Assembly: GCA_009691025.1 (NCBI GenBank)
Contig: SHWB01000006.1
Span: 1 to 64,000, forward strand
Reading direction: 5' to 3'
DNA: 64,000 nt
Origin: Alphaproteobacteria bacterium
GTDB lineage: Bacteria; Pseudomonadota; Alphaproteobacteria; UBA6615
The notes beneath the pieces were generated by a model that made no database searches, was not told the DNA's origin, and saw only the letters and a program-made list of their open reading frames with translations. A program made the position numbers and the translations under genes. Below, in pieces: positions 26,484-36,310 of the stretch (position 1 is the stretch's first letter; the number at the start of each line of letters is the position of its first letter).

Positions 26484-27715
26484 CCGTCGCCGGCCATAAC
26501 GGCGCCTGGCTTGCCGTCGTCGGGCTCGGCGAGGACGGGCTGGCAGCCCTCGCGCCGGCGGCGCGCACGCTGGTTGACACCGCCGAGGTGCTGGTCGGCG
26601 GCCGGCGACACCACGCCCTCGTGCCCGGCCACCCCGGCGAGCGGCTGGCCTGGCGCGTGCCGCTGCGCGACACCATGGCCGACATAGCGGCGCGGCGCGG
26701 CCGGCGCGTCACCGTGCTGGCCACCGGCGACCCCATGGCCTACGGCATTGGCACGACGTTGGCGCGCTATTTCGCGGCGGAGGAGATGGTGGTGCTGCCG
26801 GCGCCGGGTGCGTTCAGTCTTGCCGCGGCTCGGCTCGGCTGGTCGCTCGGCGACGTCGCCTGCCTGACGCTGCACGCCCGCCCGCTGTCCCTGCTCGCAT
26901 CGTGGCTGACGCCTGGCGCTAGGTTGCTCTTGCTGGCCGATGATGGCGGCACGGCGGCGCAAGTCGCCGCGCAGCTGAGCGCTGCCGGCTGGGGGCCGAG
27001 CCGCATCGTCGCGCTCGCCCATATGGGCGGGCGGGAGGAGACCCGCCGCGAGGCCAGTGCCGCGGCGTGGAACGGCGCGCCGACCGCCGATTTCGTGACG
27101 CTTGCGGTGACATGCCTGCCGGGCCCGGAAGCACGTCCCCTGGCGCGCGTGGCCGGGCTGCCGGACGACGCCTTCGCGCATGATGGCCAGCTCACCAAGC
27201 GCGCCGTGCGTGCCGCCACGCTTGCCCGCCTGCAGCCGCTTCCGGGCCAGCATCTGTGGGATATCGGCGCCGGCTGCGGCTCGATCGCAATCGAATGGCT
27301 GCGCGTTGCGCAGAACGCCGACGGCAGGGGTGCCACGGCCGTCGCCGTGGAACGCGATCCCGGCCGGCGCGCGCTGATCGCGCGGAACGCGGCAACACTT
27401 GGCACGCCGTTCCTCGACATCGTCGGCGCCGACAGCGAGGAAGCACTCGCTCGGCTGGGCCAGCCGGATGCCGTCTTCATCGGCGGCGGCATCTCCGCAG
27501 CGCTGGTCGAACGGGCCGTCACCGCGCTGAAGCCGGGCGGGCGCCTTGTCGCGAATGTCGTCTCGGTCGAAGGCGAGGCTGTCGTCCTCGCCGCGCGCGT
27601 CCGGCACGGCGGCGACCTCGCCCGACTCTCCGTGGCGGAGGCCACAATGGCCGGCACCCGCACTGTCTGGCGCGCGCTTGCGCCGGTGACGCAATGGGCG
27701 CTGGCGAAGCCATGA
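26480..27715 (+). CDS. cobL: precorrin-6Y C5,15-methyltransferase / decarboxylase (CbiE-CbiT fusion)
   Basis: Two-domain SAM enzyme that methylates C-5 and C-15 and removes the C-12 acetate carboxyl. The N-terminal CbiE-type domain (about 1-200) has WLAVVGLGEDGLAAL, VLATGDPMAYGIG and VLPAPGAFSLAAARLGW. The C-terminal CbiT-type Rossmann domain (about 225-411) has LWDIGAGCGSIAIEWLR, AVAVERDPGRRALI and FIGGGISAAL. The 411-residue length matches aerobic CobL fusions. It is coupled by ATGA overlaps to cobH upstream and cobI downstream. All SAM-binding motifs are intact. Confidence 0.95.
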   Translation: MTVAGHNGAWLAVVGLGEDGLAALAPAARTLVDTAEVLVGGRRHHALVPGHPGERLAWRVPLRDTMADIAARRGRRVTVLATGDPMAYGIGTTLARYFAAEEMVVLPAPGAFSLAAARLGWSLGDVACLTLHARPLSLLASWLTPGARLLLLADDGGTAAQVAAQLSAAGWGPSRIVALAHMGGREETRREASAAAWNGAPTADFVTLAVTCLPGPEARPLARVAGLPDDAFAHDGQLTKRAVRAATLARLQPLPGQHLWDIGAGCGSIAIEWLRVAQNADGRGATAVAVERDPGRRALIARNAATLGTPFLDIVGADSEEALARLGQPDAVFIGGGISAALVERAVTALKPGGRLVANVVSVEGEAVVLAARVRHGGDLARLSVAEATMAGTRTVWRALAPVTQWALAKP

Positions 27716-28416
27716 CAGGCACGCTCCATGGCATCGGCGTTGGCCCGGGCGATCCCGAGCTGATGACGCTAAAGGCCGCGCGGCTTGTCGCCGCCTGTCC
27801 GGTCGTGGCATGGCCGGCGCCGCTGGAGGGCGACAGCTTCGCCCGTCGCATCGCAGCCGCGCACATCCGGGTCGATGCGACTGAGATCGCCATCCGTATG
27901 CCGCTCGCCGCCGACCGCTTCCCCGTCGCTGCCGTCTACGACGAGGCCGCGGCGGCGATCGGCGGCCACCTCGCTGTCGGTCGCGACGTCGCCGTGCTGT
28001 GCGAGGGCGACCCCTTCCTCTACGGCTCGTTCATGTACCTGTTCGCGCGGCTGGCCGACCGCTGGCCGACGCGGATCGTGCCGGGAGTCACCTCTCTGGC
28101 GGCCTGCGCGGCAGCGGCACGACAACCGCTCGCTGCCGGCAACGACACTCTCTGCGTGATCCCGGCGCCGCTCCCGGATTCCGTGATCCGCGCCCGCCTC
28201 GACGGCTGCGATGCCGCTGCCATCATCAAGCTGGGCCGCCATCTGCCGCGCGTGCGCGGCGTGCTGGAGGCGGCCGGGCTGCTAGGGCGCTCGACCTATG
28301 TGGCGCATGCCAGCCTGCCCGATGCGCGCGTCGCGCCGCTGGCCGAGATCGACGATGCGCCGGCGCCGTATTTTTCGATGATACTAGTACACCGTACTGC
28401 CGGAGTGCCGGCATGA
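27712..28416 (+). CDS. cobI: precorrin-2 C20-methyltransferase
   Basis: Adds the C-20 methyl group from SAM to precorrin-2 (or cobalt-factor II, when called CbiL). The 234-residue protein shows the class III tetrapyrrole methylase pattern: LHGIGVGPGDPELMTLKA at the start, AVLCEGDPFLYGSFMYLF, IVPGVTSLAACAAAA and AAIIKLGRHLPRVRGVL. The ATGA overlap with cobL and with the cbiG-cobJ fusion places it in the same transcript. Length is normal and there is no interruption. Confidence 0.94.
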   Translation: MTGTLHGIGVGPGDPELMTLKAARLVAACPVVAWPAPLEGDSFARRIAAAHIRVDATEIAIRMPLAADRFPVAAVYDEAAAAIGGHLAVGRDVAVLCEGDPFLYGSFMYLFARLADRWPTRIVPGVTSLAACAAAARQPLAAGNDTLCVIPAPLPDSVIRARLDGCDAAAIIKLGRHLPRVRGVLEAAGLLGRSTYVAHASLPDARVAPLAEIDDAPAPYFSMILVHRTAGVPA

Positions 28417-30239
28417 TGAACATCCCACATCCTGCGCTGGTGGCGTTGACGGAAGGCGGCGCGGTGCTGGCCCGCCGCCTCGCCCTCGCCTTGCCGGGCG
28501 CGCGCGTGCATGGCCGCGCCGGACGTGTCGCCGTTGCCGACATCGCCTTCGCCGAAACGACCGAGCATCTGCGCGCGCTCTTCGCCGCCGGCACGCCCAT
28601 CGTCGGATTCTGTGCCGCCGGCATCCTCGTGCGGGCGCTGGCGCCGTTGCTGGCGGACAAGGGCGACGAGCCGCCGGTGCTCGCCGTCGCGGAGGATGGG
28701 TCGGCAATCGTGCCCCTGCTCGGCGGCCATCGCGGCGGCAACGCGCTGGCGCGGCGGATCGCGGCGATCACCGGCGTAGCGGCGGCGATCACCACGGCGA
28801 GCGATGTCGCGCACGGCGTCGCCCTCGACGAGCCGCCGCCCGGCTGGACGCTGGCGACGCCGGCGCGCGTCAAGGACGCGGCGGCAGCGCTGCTGGCCGG
28901 ACGCGGCGCGCAGGTGACGGTTGAGGCGGGCACGGCCGGCTGGCTCGACGGGTTGCCGCGCGCGGCCAAGGAAGCGACGGAGGCGGTGCGTATTCTCGTC
29001 ACCGACCGCGCCGATGCCGGCGGGTACGGCGCGCTGGTCTATCATTCGCCGGTGCTTGCTCTGGGCATCGGCTGCGAGCGTGGCGCCGAACCCGATGCGG
29101 CGTGCGAACAGGCTCTTGCGGCACTGGCCGATGCCGGCCTGTCGCCGCATGCGGTCGCCGTGGTCGTCTCGCTCGACCTCAAGGAAGACGAGCCCGCCGT
29201 GCATGCAGTGGCCGCGGCGCTCGGCGTGCCGGCCCGCTTCTTCGACGCGGCTCGCCTGGAGGTCGAGCGGCCGCGCCTTGCCAAACCGTCGGACATCGTC
29301 TTCCGCGCGGTCGGCGCGCATGGCGTCGCCGAGGCCGCCGCGCTCGCCGCGGCCGGACCGAAAGGCACTCTTGTCGTTACCAAGCAGGTCGGCCGGCGCG
29401 TGACCTGTGCGATCGCGCGCGGCCCGGAACTGGACGCAGAAGCGACCGGCCGCCCGCGCGGCAGCCTCGCCGTCGTCGGCCTCGGGCCTGGCGATGCGCG
29501 CTACCGCACGCCCGCCGCCGACGCGGCGCTGGCCGCCGCCACCGATATCGTCGGCTATGCTGGCTATATCGCCCTGCTCGGCGCGTCCTTCGTTGCCGGC
29601 AAGGCGCTGCATCCCTTCGCCCTGGGCGAGGAGGAGGCGCGCTGCCGGCACGCCCTCGCGCTGGCCGCGACCGGTCGTGCCGTGGCCCTGCTGGCGAGCG
29701 GCGATCCCGGGGTCTATGCGCTGGCGACGCTGACGCTCGAACTGGCGACAGATTCGGGCGAGCCCGCCTGGGGTCGGATCGCCCTGACGGTCGAGCCCGG
29801 CGTCTCTGCCATGCAGCTCGCCGCGGCCCGCTCCGGTGCGCCGCTCGGCCACGATTTCTGCGCCATCTCGCTCTCCGACCTGCTGACGCCCTGGCCGGCT
29901 ATTGAGCGGCGCCTGCGTGCCGCCGCTGAGGCCGATTTCGTCGTCGCCCTCTACAATCCGGCGAGCGGCGTGCGCCGTCGCGGCCTCGCCATGGCGCGTG
30001 ACATCCTGCTCGCGGCGCGCGGGCCGGAGGTGCCGGTCGTCGTCGCCCACAACCTCGCGCGCGACGGCGAGGCGGTACGCGTCGTCGCGCTCGGCGCTCT
30101 CGACCTCGACGCGGTGGACATGATGACGGTGCTCATCGTCGGCGCGACGTCGACACGGCAGGCCGGCGGGCGCGTCTGGACGCCGCGCGGTTACCCGCTC
30201 GGCAATGATGCGCCGCGGCGCGCGGAGGGCGGCTTTTGA
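28413..30239 (+). CDS. cobJ: CbiG-CobJ fusion: cobalt-precorrin-5A hydrolase plus precorrin-3B C17-methyltransferase
   Basis: Single 608-residue protein. Residues about 1-200 form the CbiG N-terminal and middle regions ([38 protein letters not shown]). About 215-335 is the CbiG/CobE C-terminal domain ([51 protein letters not shown]). About 350-600 is a SAM methylase ([72 protein letters not shown]), i.e. CobJ/CbiH. CbiG opens the lactone in the cobalt-early route, so this fusion couples ring contraction with lactone hydrolysis. Coupled by ATGA to cobI and by TTGA to cobM. Confidence 0.94.
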   Translation: MMNIPHPALVALTEGGAVLARRLALALPGARVHGRAGRVAVADIAFAETTEHLRALFAAGTPIVGFCAAGILVRALAPLLADKGDEPPVLAVAEDGSAIVPLLGGHRGGNALARRIAAITGVAAAITTASDVAHGVALDEPPPGWTLATPARVKDAAAALLAGRGAQVTVEAGTAGWLDGLPRAAKEATEAVRILVTDRADAGGYGALVYHSPVLALGIGCERGAEPDAACEQALAALADAGLSPHAVAVVVSLDLKEDEPAVHAVAAALGVPARFFDAARLEVERPRLAKPSDIVFRAVGAHGVAEAAALAAAGPKGTLVVTKQVGRRVTCAIARGPELDAEATGRPRGSLAVVGLGPGDARYRTPAADAALAAATDIVGYAGYIALLGASFVAGKALHPFALGEEEARCRHALALAATGRAVALLASGDPGVYALATLTLELATDSGEPAWGRIALTVEPGVSAMQLAAARSGAPLGHDFCAISLSDLLTPWPAIERRLRAAAEADFVVALYNPASGVRRRGLAMARDILLAARGPEVPVVVAHNLARDGEAVRVVALGALDLDAVDMMTVLIVGATSTRQAGGRVWTPRGYPLGNDAPRRAEGGF

Positions 30240-31000
30240 CGGTGCACTTCATCGGCGCCGGGCCGGGCGCGCCTGATCTCATCACCGTGCGCGGGCTTCG
30301 CCTGGTCGAGCGGTGCCCGGTGTGCCTATACGCCGGCTCTCTGGTGCCGCAGGCCATCGTCGCGGCGGCGCCTCCCGGAGCGCACGTCGTAAATACCGCG
30401 CCGCTGCACCTCGACGAGATCGTTGCCGAGATCGCCGCCGCGCATGCCGCCGGCCACGACGTCGCACGCCTGCATTCTGGTGATCCGTCGATCTACGGCG
30501 CCATCGCCGAGCAGATGCGCCGGCTCGATGTGCTGTCCATCCCCTATGACGTGGTGCCGGGCGTGCCGGCCTTCGCCGCCGCCGCCGCCGCGCTGAAGAC
30601 CGAGCTAACCTTGCCCGGCATCGCCCAGACGGTGATCCTCACGCGCACGGCGGTGCGGGCCTCGGCCATGCCGCCGGGCGAAGAGTTGTCGCGCCTCGCC
30701 GCCAGCCACGCGACGCTGGCCATTCATCTCTCGGTCAACAATCTGGCGCCCGTCGTCGCCGATCTGTTGCCGCACTATGGCGCGGGGTGTCCGGTCGTCG
30801 TGGCCCACCGCGTCTCATGGCCGGACGAGGCGTTCGTGACCGGCACGCTGGCCGATATCAGGGTGCGCGTGAAGGAGGCGGGCTTCACCCGCACGGCCCT
30901 TATCCTGGTTGGACCGGTGCTGGCGCCGGACGGGTTCGCCGACAGCCGCCTCTACGCCGCCGACCACACGCATGTGCTGCGGCCGGCGCGGCGCGACTAG
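30236..31000 (+). CDS. cobM: precorrin-4 C11-methyltransferase
   Basis: SAM-dependent C-11 methylation of (cobalt-)precorrin-4. The 254-residue protein has [70 protein letters not shown] and LAIHLSVNN, typical of CobM/CbiF. Start TTG 30236 overlaps the cobJ stop and has GGAGGG upstream; GTG 30242 is an alternative. It ends the cbiX-cobH-cobL-cobI-cobJ-cobM run, with its TAG sharing the CTAG tetramer with the stop of the convergent ankyrin gene. Confidence 0.95.
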   Translation: MTVHFIGAGPGAPDLITVRGLRLVERCPVCLYAGSLVPQAIVAAAPPGAHVVNTAPLHLDEIVAEIAAAHAAGHDVARLHSGDPSIYGAIAEQMRRLDVLSIPYDVVPGVPAFAAAAAALKTELTLPGIAQTVILTRTAVRASAMPPGEELSRLAASHATLAIHLSVNNLAPVVADLLPHYGAGCPVVVAHRVSWPDEAFVTGTLADIRVRVKEAGFTRTALILVGPVLAPDGFADSRLYAADHTHVLRPARRD

Positions 31001-31575
31001 CGAGCGCCTTTCTGGCGCAGCAGGCGCATGAGGGGGGACGAGCGGCCCTGCTCGGCCCATTGCAGCACGGTGTGGCCGGTGTAGTCGTTGTGGTTCACAT
31101 TGGCGCCGGCCTCGATCAGCGTCCGCGCGGCGGCGGCCGCGCCCTTGCCGGCGGCACCGATCAGGGGCGTCGCGCCCTCGGCATTCTCGTTGTTTATGTT
31201 GGCGCCGCCGTCGATCAGCGCGCGCACGACCACATCATGATCGTTGGCAGCGGCATACCACAGCGCCGTATTGCCCATCTTGTCGCGTTGGTCGACCAGA
31301 GACTTGTAGGTGAGCAGCAGCCTGACCGCGTCGAGATGGCCCGCCGTCGCGGCCCAGATCAGCGCGGAGCGACCGTCGTCGTCGGACGAGTTCACAGGCG
31401 AGCCACGCACCAGCAGGGACCGCGTCTCGTCGGTGCGGCCGAGGAACGCGGCGATATGCAGCGGGTTGGGCTTGAACAGCGATATCTCGGCCCTGGCCGG
31501 GCCGGCGATCGGCGGCACGAAGAGGAGCGCGGCGAGGATGGCGCAAATCGACAGGCGGCTGGATCGTCGCATCAT
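30997..31575 (-). CDS. secreted ankyrin-repeat protein
   Basis: The 192-residue protein has a signal peptide ([20 protein letters not shown], cleavage before EIS) and then about four ankyrin repeats: [61 protein letters not shown], and [21 protein letters not shown] with a final [12 protein letters not shown]. It is probably periplasmic and mediates protein-protein contact. Two adjacent ATGs at 31575 and 31572 follow GGGAG. It sits between cobM and cobK on the cobK strand but is a non-B12 gene, so its relation to the cluster is unclear. Confidence 0.9.
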   Translation of the reverse strand: MMRRSSRLSICAILAALLFVPPIAGPARAEISLFKPNPLHIAAFLGRTDETRSLLVRGSPVNSSDDDGRSALIWAATAGHLDAVRLLLTYKSLVDQRDKMGNTALWYAAANDHDVVVRALIDGGANINNENAEGATPLIGAAGKGAAAAARTLIEAGANVNHNDYTGHTVLQWAEQGRSSPLMRLLRQKGAR

Positions 31576-31625
31576 GACTCCCTCGCGCGCGGTGCAGCGG
31601 CGTCTCGCCCGACCATGTTGGGAAG

Positions 31626-32411
31626 TTAGGCCACGATGTCGAGCCCGCATTGCTCGCCCACCCAGTATACGGCTTCGGCGAGGTCGGCAACGCGCGGTCC
31701 GGGCGGCGGCGGCGGCCGGCGAATCATTGCCACCGGCAGGCTGAGCGCCCGCGCCGCCTCCAGCTTGGCGATTGTCGCCGTCCCGCCGGAGGCGCGCGTC
31801 ACCACCACGTTGATGGCGTGATCGAGCAGCAGCCGTCGCTCGCCATCGAGGTCGAAGGGCCCGCGTCCGGTCACCACGGTGCAATTGTCCAGCGGCACAG
31901 GCGCCGTCGGCGGATCGACTTGGCGGACGAGGAACCACATGCCGGCGAGCGGCGCGAACGGGGCGAGGTCGCGTGGACCGAGGGTGAGGAAAGCCCGCCG
32001 GCCGAGGGCGGGAAGTCGGGAAGCCGCCGCCGCCGCGTCGTCGACCTCGTGCCAGCAATCGTCAGGGCGGGGCGTCCAGGCCGGCCGTTCGAGCACGAGG
32101 CGCGGCACGCCGGCGACGTCGCACGCGGCGGCGGCGTTGGCCGAGATCCGGATGGCGAAGGGGTGGGTAGCGTCGACGACAGCGTCCACGGCTCTGCCGC
32201 GCAGCCATTCCGCCATCGCCTCGGCGCCGCCGAAGCCGCCGACGCGCAGCGCGCCCTCCGGCAGGCGCGGATCGCGCGTGCGGCCGGCGAGCGAGGTGAT
32301 CACGCGCAGGCGCGGGCCGAAGGTCGCGGCCAGTGATGCGGCCAGCGCCAGCGCCTCGCCGGTGCCTCCGAGCAGCAGCAGAAGCGGTGTGCACCCGGCA
32401 TCCGCGGTCAT
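31626..32411 (-). CDS. cobK: precorrin-6A / cobalt-precorrin-6A reductase
   Basis: NAD(P)H-dependent reduction of the corrin macrocycle. The 261-residue protein has LLLLLGGTGEALALAASLA, VITSLAGRTRDPRLPEG, VVDATHPFAIRISANAAAAC, AFLTLGPRDLAPFAPL and VVVTRASGGTATIAKLEAA, all typical of CobK/CbiJ. ATG 32411 begins 2 bases after the cbiD stop, so the two are one unit reading away from cobA. Length is normal. Confidence 0.94.
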   Translation of the reverse strand: MTADAGCTPLLLLLGGTGEALALAASLAATFGPRLRVITSLAGRTRDPRLPEGALRVGGFGGAEAMAEWLRGRAVDAVVDATHPFAIRISANAAAACDVAGVPRLVLERPAWTPRPDDCWHEVDDAAAAASRLPALGRRAFLTLGPRDLAPFAPLAGMWFLVRQVDPPTAPVPLDNCTVVTGRGPFDLDGERRLLLDHAINVVVTRASGGTATIAKLEAARALSLPVAMIRRPPPPPGPRVADLAEAVYWVGEQCGLDIVA

Positions 32412-32413
32412 GG

Positions 32414-33517
32414 TCAGGCGCGTCCCAGTAGAGCGCCAGCGCGGTCGAACACGACGACGTCGACGGCGATGCGGCCAGGCAGCGCGGCCTGAACTGCGTC
32501 GCGGGCCCGCCGCGCGACGGAGCCGGCCAGTGCCGGGGCACGGTCACCGGCCGCTGCCAGCACGGCGCCGGCACCGGGTGCGGCGCGCGCCGCCGCAACG
32601 CTGGCGGCAGGCGCCCCGGCGGCGTCCAGCAGATCGGCCAGTGCGACGATGTCGACCGATGAGCGCGCCGAGTGCAAATCGAGTGCGCCTTGCGCCAGTT
32701 TCGCCAGCTTGGCGAAGCCGCCGGCAACTGTGAGGCGCTCGACCGGATGGCGCGCCAGATATTTGATCATGCCGCCGGCGAAATCGCCCATGTCGATCAG
32801 CGCGGTCTCCGGCAAGCCGTAGAGCGTCTGCACGGCCGCTTCGGAGGTACGGCCGGTGGCCCCGGCGATGTGGGCATGGCCCTGCGCACGCGCGACATCG
32901 ATGCCACGGCGGATCGAGGCGATCCAGGCGGCGCAGGAATAGGGCACGACGATTCCGGTGGTGCCGAGCACGGAGAGGCCGCCGACGATGCCGAGGCGCG
33001 GGTTCATGGTGCGCCGGGCGACCTCGTAGCCGCCGGGAATGGAGACCGTCACCAGCAGGTCGGGCCGCGCGTCGGCGCCCTCCGCGGCGTCGCGCAGGGC
33101 GGCGGCGATCATGGTGCGCGGCGCGGGGTTGATGGCCGGCTCCCCTACACCGAGCGGCAGGCCGGGCAGCGTCACCGTGCCGACGCCCTCGCCGGCGGCG
33201 AAGGCGATGCCGCTGCCGGGAGCGGTCTGCGTCACCGTCGCGCGCACTTCGAGCCCATGCGTATCGTCCGGGTCGTCGCCAGCATCCTTGACGATGCCGG
33301 CCGTCGCGGCGCCGCCGTCGAGGCGCGTCGTGGCCAGCGGGAATCGCGCGACGAGGCCGCGCGGCAGCCGCACGGTCGCCAGGCTCGGGAAGCGCCCGGT
33401 CAGCAGCGCGGTGGCGGCGGCACCGGCGGCGGCGGCGGCGCAGGCGCCTGTCGTCCAGCCACGGCGCAGCGTGCCGGCCGGCCGGCGTCCGGCATCCTCG
33501 GATTCGGCGGCGATCAT
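32414..33517 (-). CDS. cbiD: cobalt-precorrin-5B C1-methyltransferase
   Basis: CbiD methylates C-1 in the cobalt-early route and replaces CobF, which was not found. The 367-residue protein has the hallmark LRRGWTTGACAAAAAGAAA near the N-terminus, INPAPRTMI, VSIPGGYEVARRTMNPRLGI, GGLSVLGTTGIVVPYS and MIKYLARHPVERLTVAGGFAKLAKL. It is upstream of and coupled to cobK. Its start is 74 bp from the divergent cobA start, a gap that probably holds both promoters. Confidence 0.95.
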   Translation of the reverse strand: MIAAESEDAGRRPAGTLRRGWTTGACAAAAAGAAATALLTGRFPSLATVRLPRGLVARFPLATTRLDGGAATAGIVKDAGDDPDDTHGLEVRATVTQTAPGSGIAFAAGEGVGTVTLPGLPLGVGEPAINPAPRTMIAAALRDAAEGADARPDLLVTVSIPGGYEVARRTMNPRLGIVGGLSVLGTTGIVVPYSCAAWIASIRRGIDVARAQGHAHIAGATGRTSEAAVQTLYGLPETALIDMGDFAGGMIKYLARHPVERLTVAGGFAKLAKLAQGALDLHSARSSVDIVALADLLDAAGAPAASVAAARAAPGAGAVLAAAGDRAPALAGSVARRARDAVQAALPGRIAVDVVVFDRAGALLGRA

Positions 33518-33591
33518 GGCGCCAGTCTAGCGCATGCGCGGGCGCCATGCCCGCCGGTGCCGCGGAGGACGAAATGCGTTAGCTTCGCGCC

Positions 33592-34434
33592 ATGGATCGT
33601 CCCGGACCGAGTTTCGCGCTGCCAGACATGGCGCCCGGCGAGGTATGGCTCGTCGGCGCCGGCCCCGGCGACCCCGCGCTGCTGACCGTCGCCGCCTGGC
33701 ATGCTCTGAGCATGGCCGACGTAGTAGTCTACGACGCGCTGGTCGATGCGCGCGTGCTGGCACTGGCGCGGAAGGGCGCGACGCTGGATTACGCCGGCAA
33801 GCGCGGCGGGCGGCCCTCGCCCACGCAGCCGGACATTTCGCGCCGCCTCATCCGCCATGCGCAGGCGGGGTTGCGCGTGCTGCGCCTCAAGGGCGGCGAT
33901 CCCTTCGTGTTCGGCCGCGGCGGCGAGGAGGCGCTGGCGCTGGTCGCGGCCGGCGTGCCGTTCCGCGTCGTGCCGGGCGTCACGGCGGCGGTCGGTGGCC
34001 TCGCCTATGCCGGCATCCCGATGACCCATCGCGACCTCAACAGCGTCGTCGCCTTCGTCACCGGCCACAATATCAACGGCGCCGTTCCCGACGGGCTCGA
34101 CTGGGAGGCGCTGGCCAAGGGAGTCCCGGTGCTGGTGTTCTACATGGCGCTCAAGAACTTGCCCGACATCTGCGCGAGGCTGTGCGCCGCTGGCCGACGC
34201 GAGGACGAGCCGGTGGCGATCGTCGCGCGCGCGACTCTGCCCGACCAGTGCGTCGTGGTGACGACGCTGGCCGGGGCGCCAGCGGCGGCGATAGGTGTCG
34301 AGCCGCCGGCCGTCGTGGTGGTCGGTGAAGTCGTACGGCTGCGCGCGGGTCTCGACTGGCTCGGCGCGCTGGCCGGACGCGCCCTCGATGCCGATCCGCT
34401 CGGCCACGGCCTGACGCGCGCCGCCGGCACATGA
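33592..34434 (+). CDS. cobA: uroporphyrinogen-III C-methyltransferase
   Basis: SUMT makes precorrin-2 from uroporphyrinogen III, the branch point to B12 and siroheme. The 280-residue protein has VWLVGAGPGDPALLTVAAW, VVYDALVD, LRLKGGDPFVFGRGGEEALAL, VVPGVTAAVGGLAYAGIPMTH and FVTGHNINGA. It lacks any CysG dehydrogenase/ferrochelatase domain, so precorrin-2 oxidation to sirohydrochlorin for CbiX must come from elsewhere. ATG 33592. It overlaps cobB by ATGA. Confidence 0.96.
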   Translation: MDRPGPSFALPDMAPGEVWLVGAGPGDPALLTVAAWHALSMADVVVYDALVDARVLALARKGATLDYAGKRGGRPSPTQPDISRRLIRHAQAGLRVLRLKGGDPFVFGRGGEEALALVAAGVPFRVVPGVTAAVGGLAYAGIPMTHRDLNSVVAFVTGHNINGAVPDGLDWEALAKGVPVLVFYMALKNLPDICARLCAAGRREDEPVAIVARATLPDQCVVVTTLAGAPAAAIGVEPPAVVVVGEVVRLRAGLDWLGALAGRALDADPLGHGLTRAAGT

Positions 34435-35768
34435 GCGCACCCGGACTGGTGCTCGCCGCGCCGGCCTCGGGCAGCGGCAAGACCGTGCTTACGATGGTGC
34501 TGGCCCGCCATTTCGCGCGGCAGGGCCTGCGCGTGGCGCCGGCCAAGGTCGGGCCCGACTACATCGATCCGGCCTTTCTGTCTCGCGCGGCCGGGCGTCC
34601 GGCGGTCAACCTCGATCCCTGGGCGATGCGGCCCGGCACGCTGGCGGCGCTGGTCGCGGCACTCGGCGCCGATGCCGATCTCGTGCTTGTCGAGGGCGTC
34701 ATGGGGCTGTTCGACGGGGCGGCGGCCGACGGCCGCCTCGATGCCGGCTCGACCGCCGATCTGGCGGCGATTACAGGCTGGCCGGTGGTGCTGGTGGTCG
34801 ACGCGACCGGAATGGCGGCGAGCGTCGGTGCGCTGGTCGCCGGCTTCGCCCGGCATCGCCCGGATGTGACTATCGCCGGCGTCGTCTTCAACCGCACCGG
34901 CAGCGCCGCGCACCGCGACCTGCTGGCGACCGCAGTCGCTGCCGCCTGCCCCGAGGTGGAACTGCTCGGCGACGTGCCGCGCGATGCGACGCTCGGCCTG
35001 CCGTCGCGCCATCTCGGCCTTGTGCAGGCGGCCGAGCATGTTGATCTAGACGCCCGCCTCGACGCCGCCGCCGCGCGTCTCGGCGAGACACTCGACCTCG
35101 CCGCTCTGCGGGCTCTGGCGCGTCCGGCGAGGGATTTCTCCGCGCCGAATCCGGCGCCGCCCGTGGCGCCGCCCGGCCAGCGCATCGCCCTGGCGAGCGA
35201 CATCGCTTTCGCCTTCGCCTATACGGCGCTGATTGATGCGTGGCGACGGGACGGCGCTGAAATCATCCCGTTCTCGCCGCTGGCCGACGAGGCGCCGGAC
35301 GCCAAGGCCGACGCCGTCTTCCTGCCGGGTGGATATCCCGAATTGCATGCCGGAAGGCTGGCAGCGGCCGGCGGGTTTCTCGCCGGGCTGCGGGGCTCTG
35401 CGGCGCGCGGGGCCGCCGTCTATGGCGAATGCGGCGGCTACATGGTGCTGGGCCGTTTCCTCATAGACGCCGAGGGCAACCGGCACGCGATGGCCGGGCT
35501 GCTGGCGCTGGAGGCCAGCTTCGCAGCTCGCCGCCTGTCGCTCGGCTACAGGCGGGCGCGGCTGACGGTCGATGGCCCGCTGGGACGGGCGGGTGTCGCC
35601 TTTCGCGGCCACGAATTCCATTACGCGACGGTGACGGCGGAAGGCCCGGGCACGGCACTGTTCGTGGTCGCGGACGCCGCCGGGCACCAGCGCGGCGCGG
35701 CCGGCCTCGTCGCCGGCCGCGTTGCCGGCTCCTTCCTGCATCTGGTAGACCGGGCCGCCGGGGAGTGA
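34431..35768 (+). CDS. cobB: cobyrinate a,c-diamide synthase
   Basis: Glutamine-dependent amidation of the a and c side chains (CbiA in the anaerobic route, CobB in the aerobic one). The 445-residue protein has the ATPase part ([42 protein letters not shown]) and the amidotransferase part ([10 protein letters not shown], nucleophile Cys in [11 protein letters not shown], His in [11 protein letters not shown]). Start ATG 34431 is coupled to cobA. It is the last B12 gene of the cluster. The YcgN-like gene starts 2 bases later and may share its transcript. Confidence 0.95.
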   Translation: MSAPGLVLAAPASGSGKTVLTMVLARHFARQGLRVAPAKVGPDYIDPAFLSRAAGRPAVNLDPWAMRPGTLAALVAALGADADLVLVEGVMGLFDGAAADGRLDAGSTADLAAITGWPVVLVVDATGMAASVGALVAGFARHRPDVTIAGVVFNRTGSAAHRDLLATAVAAACPEVELLGDVPRDATLGLPSRHLGLVQAAEHVDLDARLDAAAARLGETLDLAALRALARPARDFSAPNPAPPVAPPGQRIALASDIAFAFAYTALIDAWRRDGAEIIPFSPLADEAPDAKADAVFLPGGYPELHAGRLAAAGGFLAGLRGSAARGAAVYGECGGYMVLGRFLIDAEGNRHAMAGLLALEASFAARRLSLGYRRARLTVDGPLGRAGVAFRGHEFHYATVTAEGPGTALFVVADAAGHQRGAAGLVAGRVAGSFLHLVDRAAGE

Positions 35769-35770
35769 CC

Positions 35771-36310
35771 ATGGCCCAAGCGCCGTTCTGGAAGACCAAG
35801 CGTCTCGACGAGATGAACGAGGCCGAGTGGGAAAGCCTGTGCGACGGCTGCGGCCTGTGCTGCCTGCACAAGCTGGAGGACGAGGACACGGGCGAGATCG
35901 GCTATACCGACGTCTCCTGCCGCCTGCTCGACCTTGATACCTGCCGCTGCGGCGACTACGCCAACCGCAGCACGCGCGTGCCCGACTGCGTGAAGGTGAC
36001 GCCGCAGAATGCCGGCGCGCTCACCTGGCTGCCGGGTAGCTGCGGCTACCGGATGCTGGCCGAGGGCCGCGCGCTGGCCTGGTGGCATCCACTGGTCTCT
36101 GGCGACCCGGAGACGGTGCACGCCTCCGGCGTCTCGCTGCGCGGGCGCGCCGTCAGCGAGGACGACATCGATGATGTGCGCGACCACGTCGTCGCCTGGC
36201 TCAATTCGCGCCTCGCCGCCGGCCTCGCCACGCCGGGCAGCGGCAGGCGCGTTGGCGGAAAATACCGGGCGAAGACGAAAGCCGCAACCAAGCGGTGGAC
36301 CGCATCGTGA
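35771..36310 (+). CDS. YcgN/YkgJ-type cysteine-cluster protein (UPF0260)
   Basis: The 179-residue protein belongs to the conserved UPF0260 family, whose function is not established; the invariant cysteines suggest metal or Fe-S binding. Cysteines occur as [15 protein letters not shown] (CxxCxxCC), [23 protein letters not shown] and PGSCGYRML. The N-terminal [16 protein letters not shown] is also typical. ATG 35771 follows GGGGAG. It starts 2 bases after cobB and overlaps the DapA-like gene by 4 bp. It ends in a basic tail ([13 protein letters not shown]). Confidence 0.92.
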   Translation: MAQAPFWKTKRLDEMNEAEWESLCDGCGLCCLHKLEDEDTGEIGYTDVSCRLLDLDTCRCGDYANRSTRVPDCVKVTPQNAGALTWLPGSCGYRMLAEGRALAWWHPLVSGDPETVHASGVSLRGRAVSEDDIDDVRDHVVAWLNSRLAAGLATPGSGRRVGGKYRAKTKAATKRWTAS

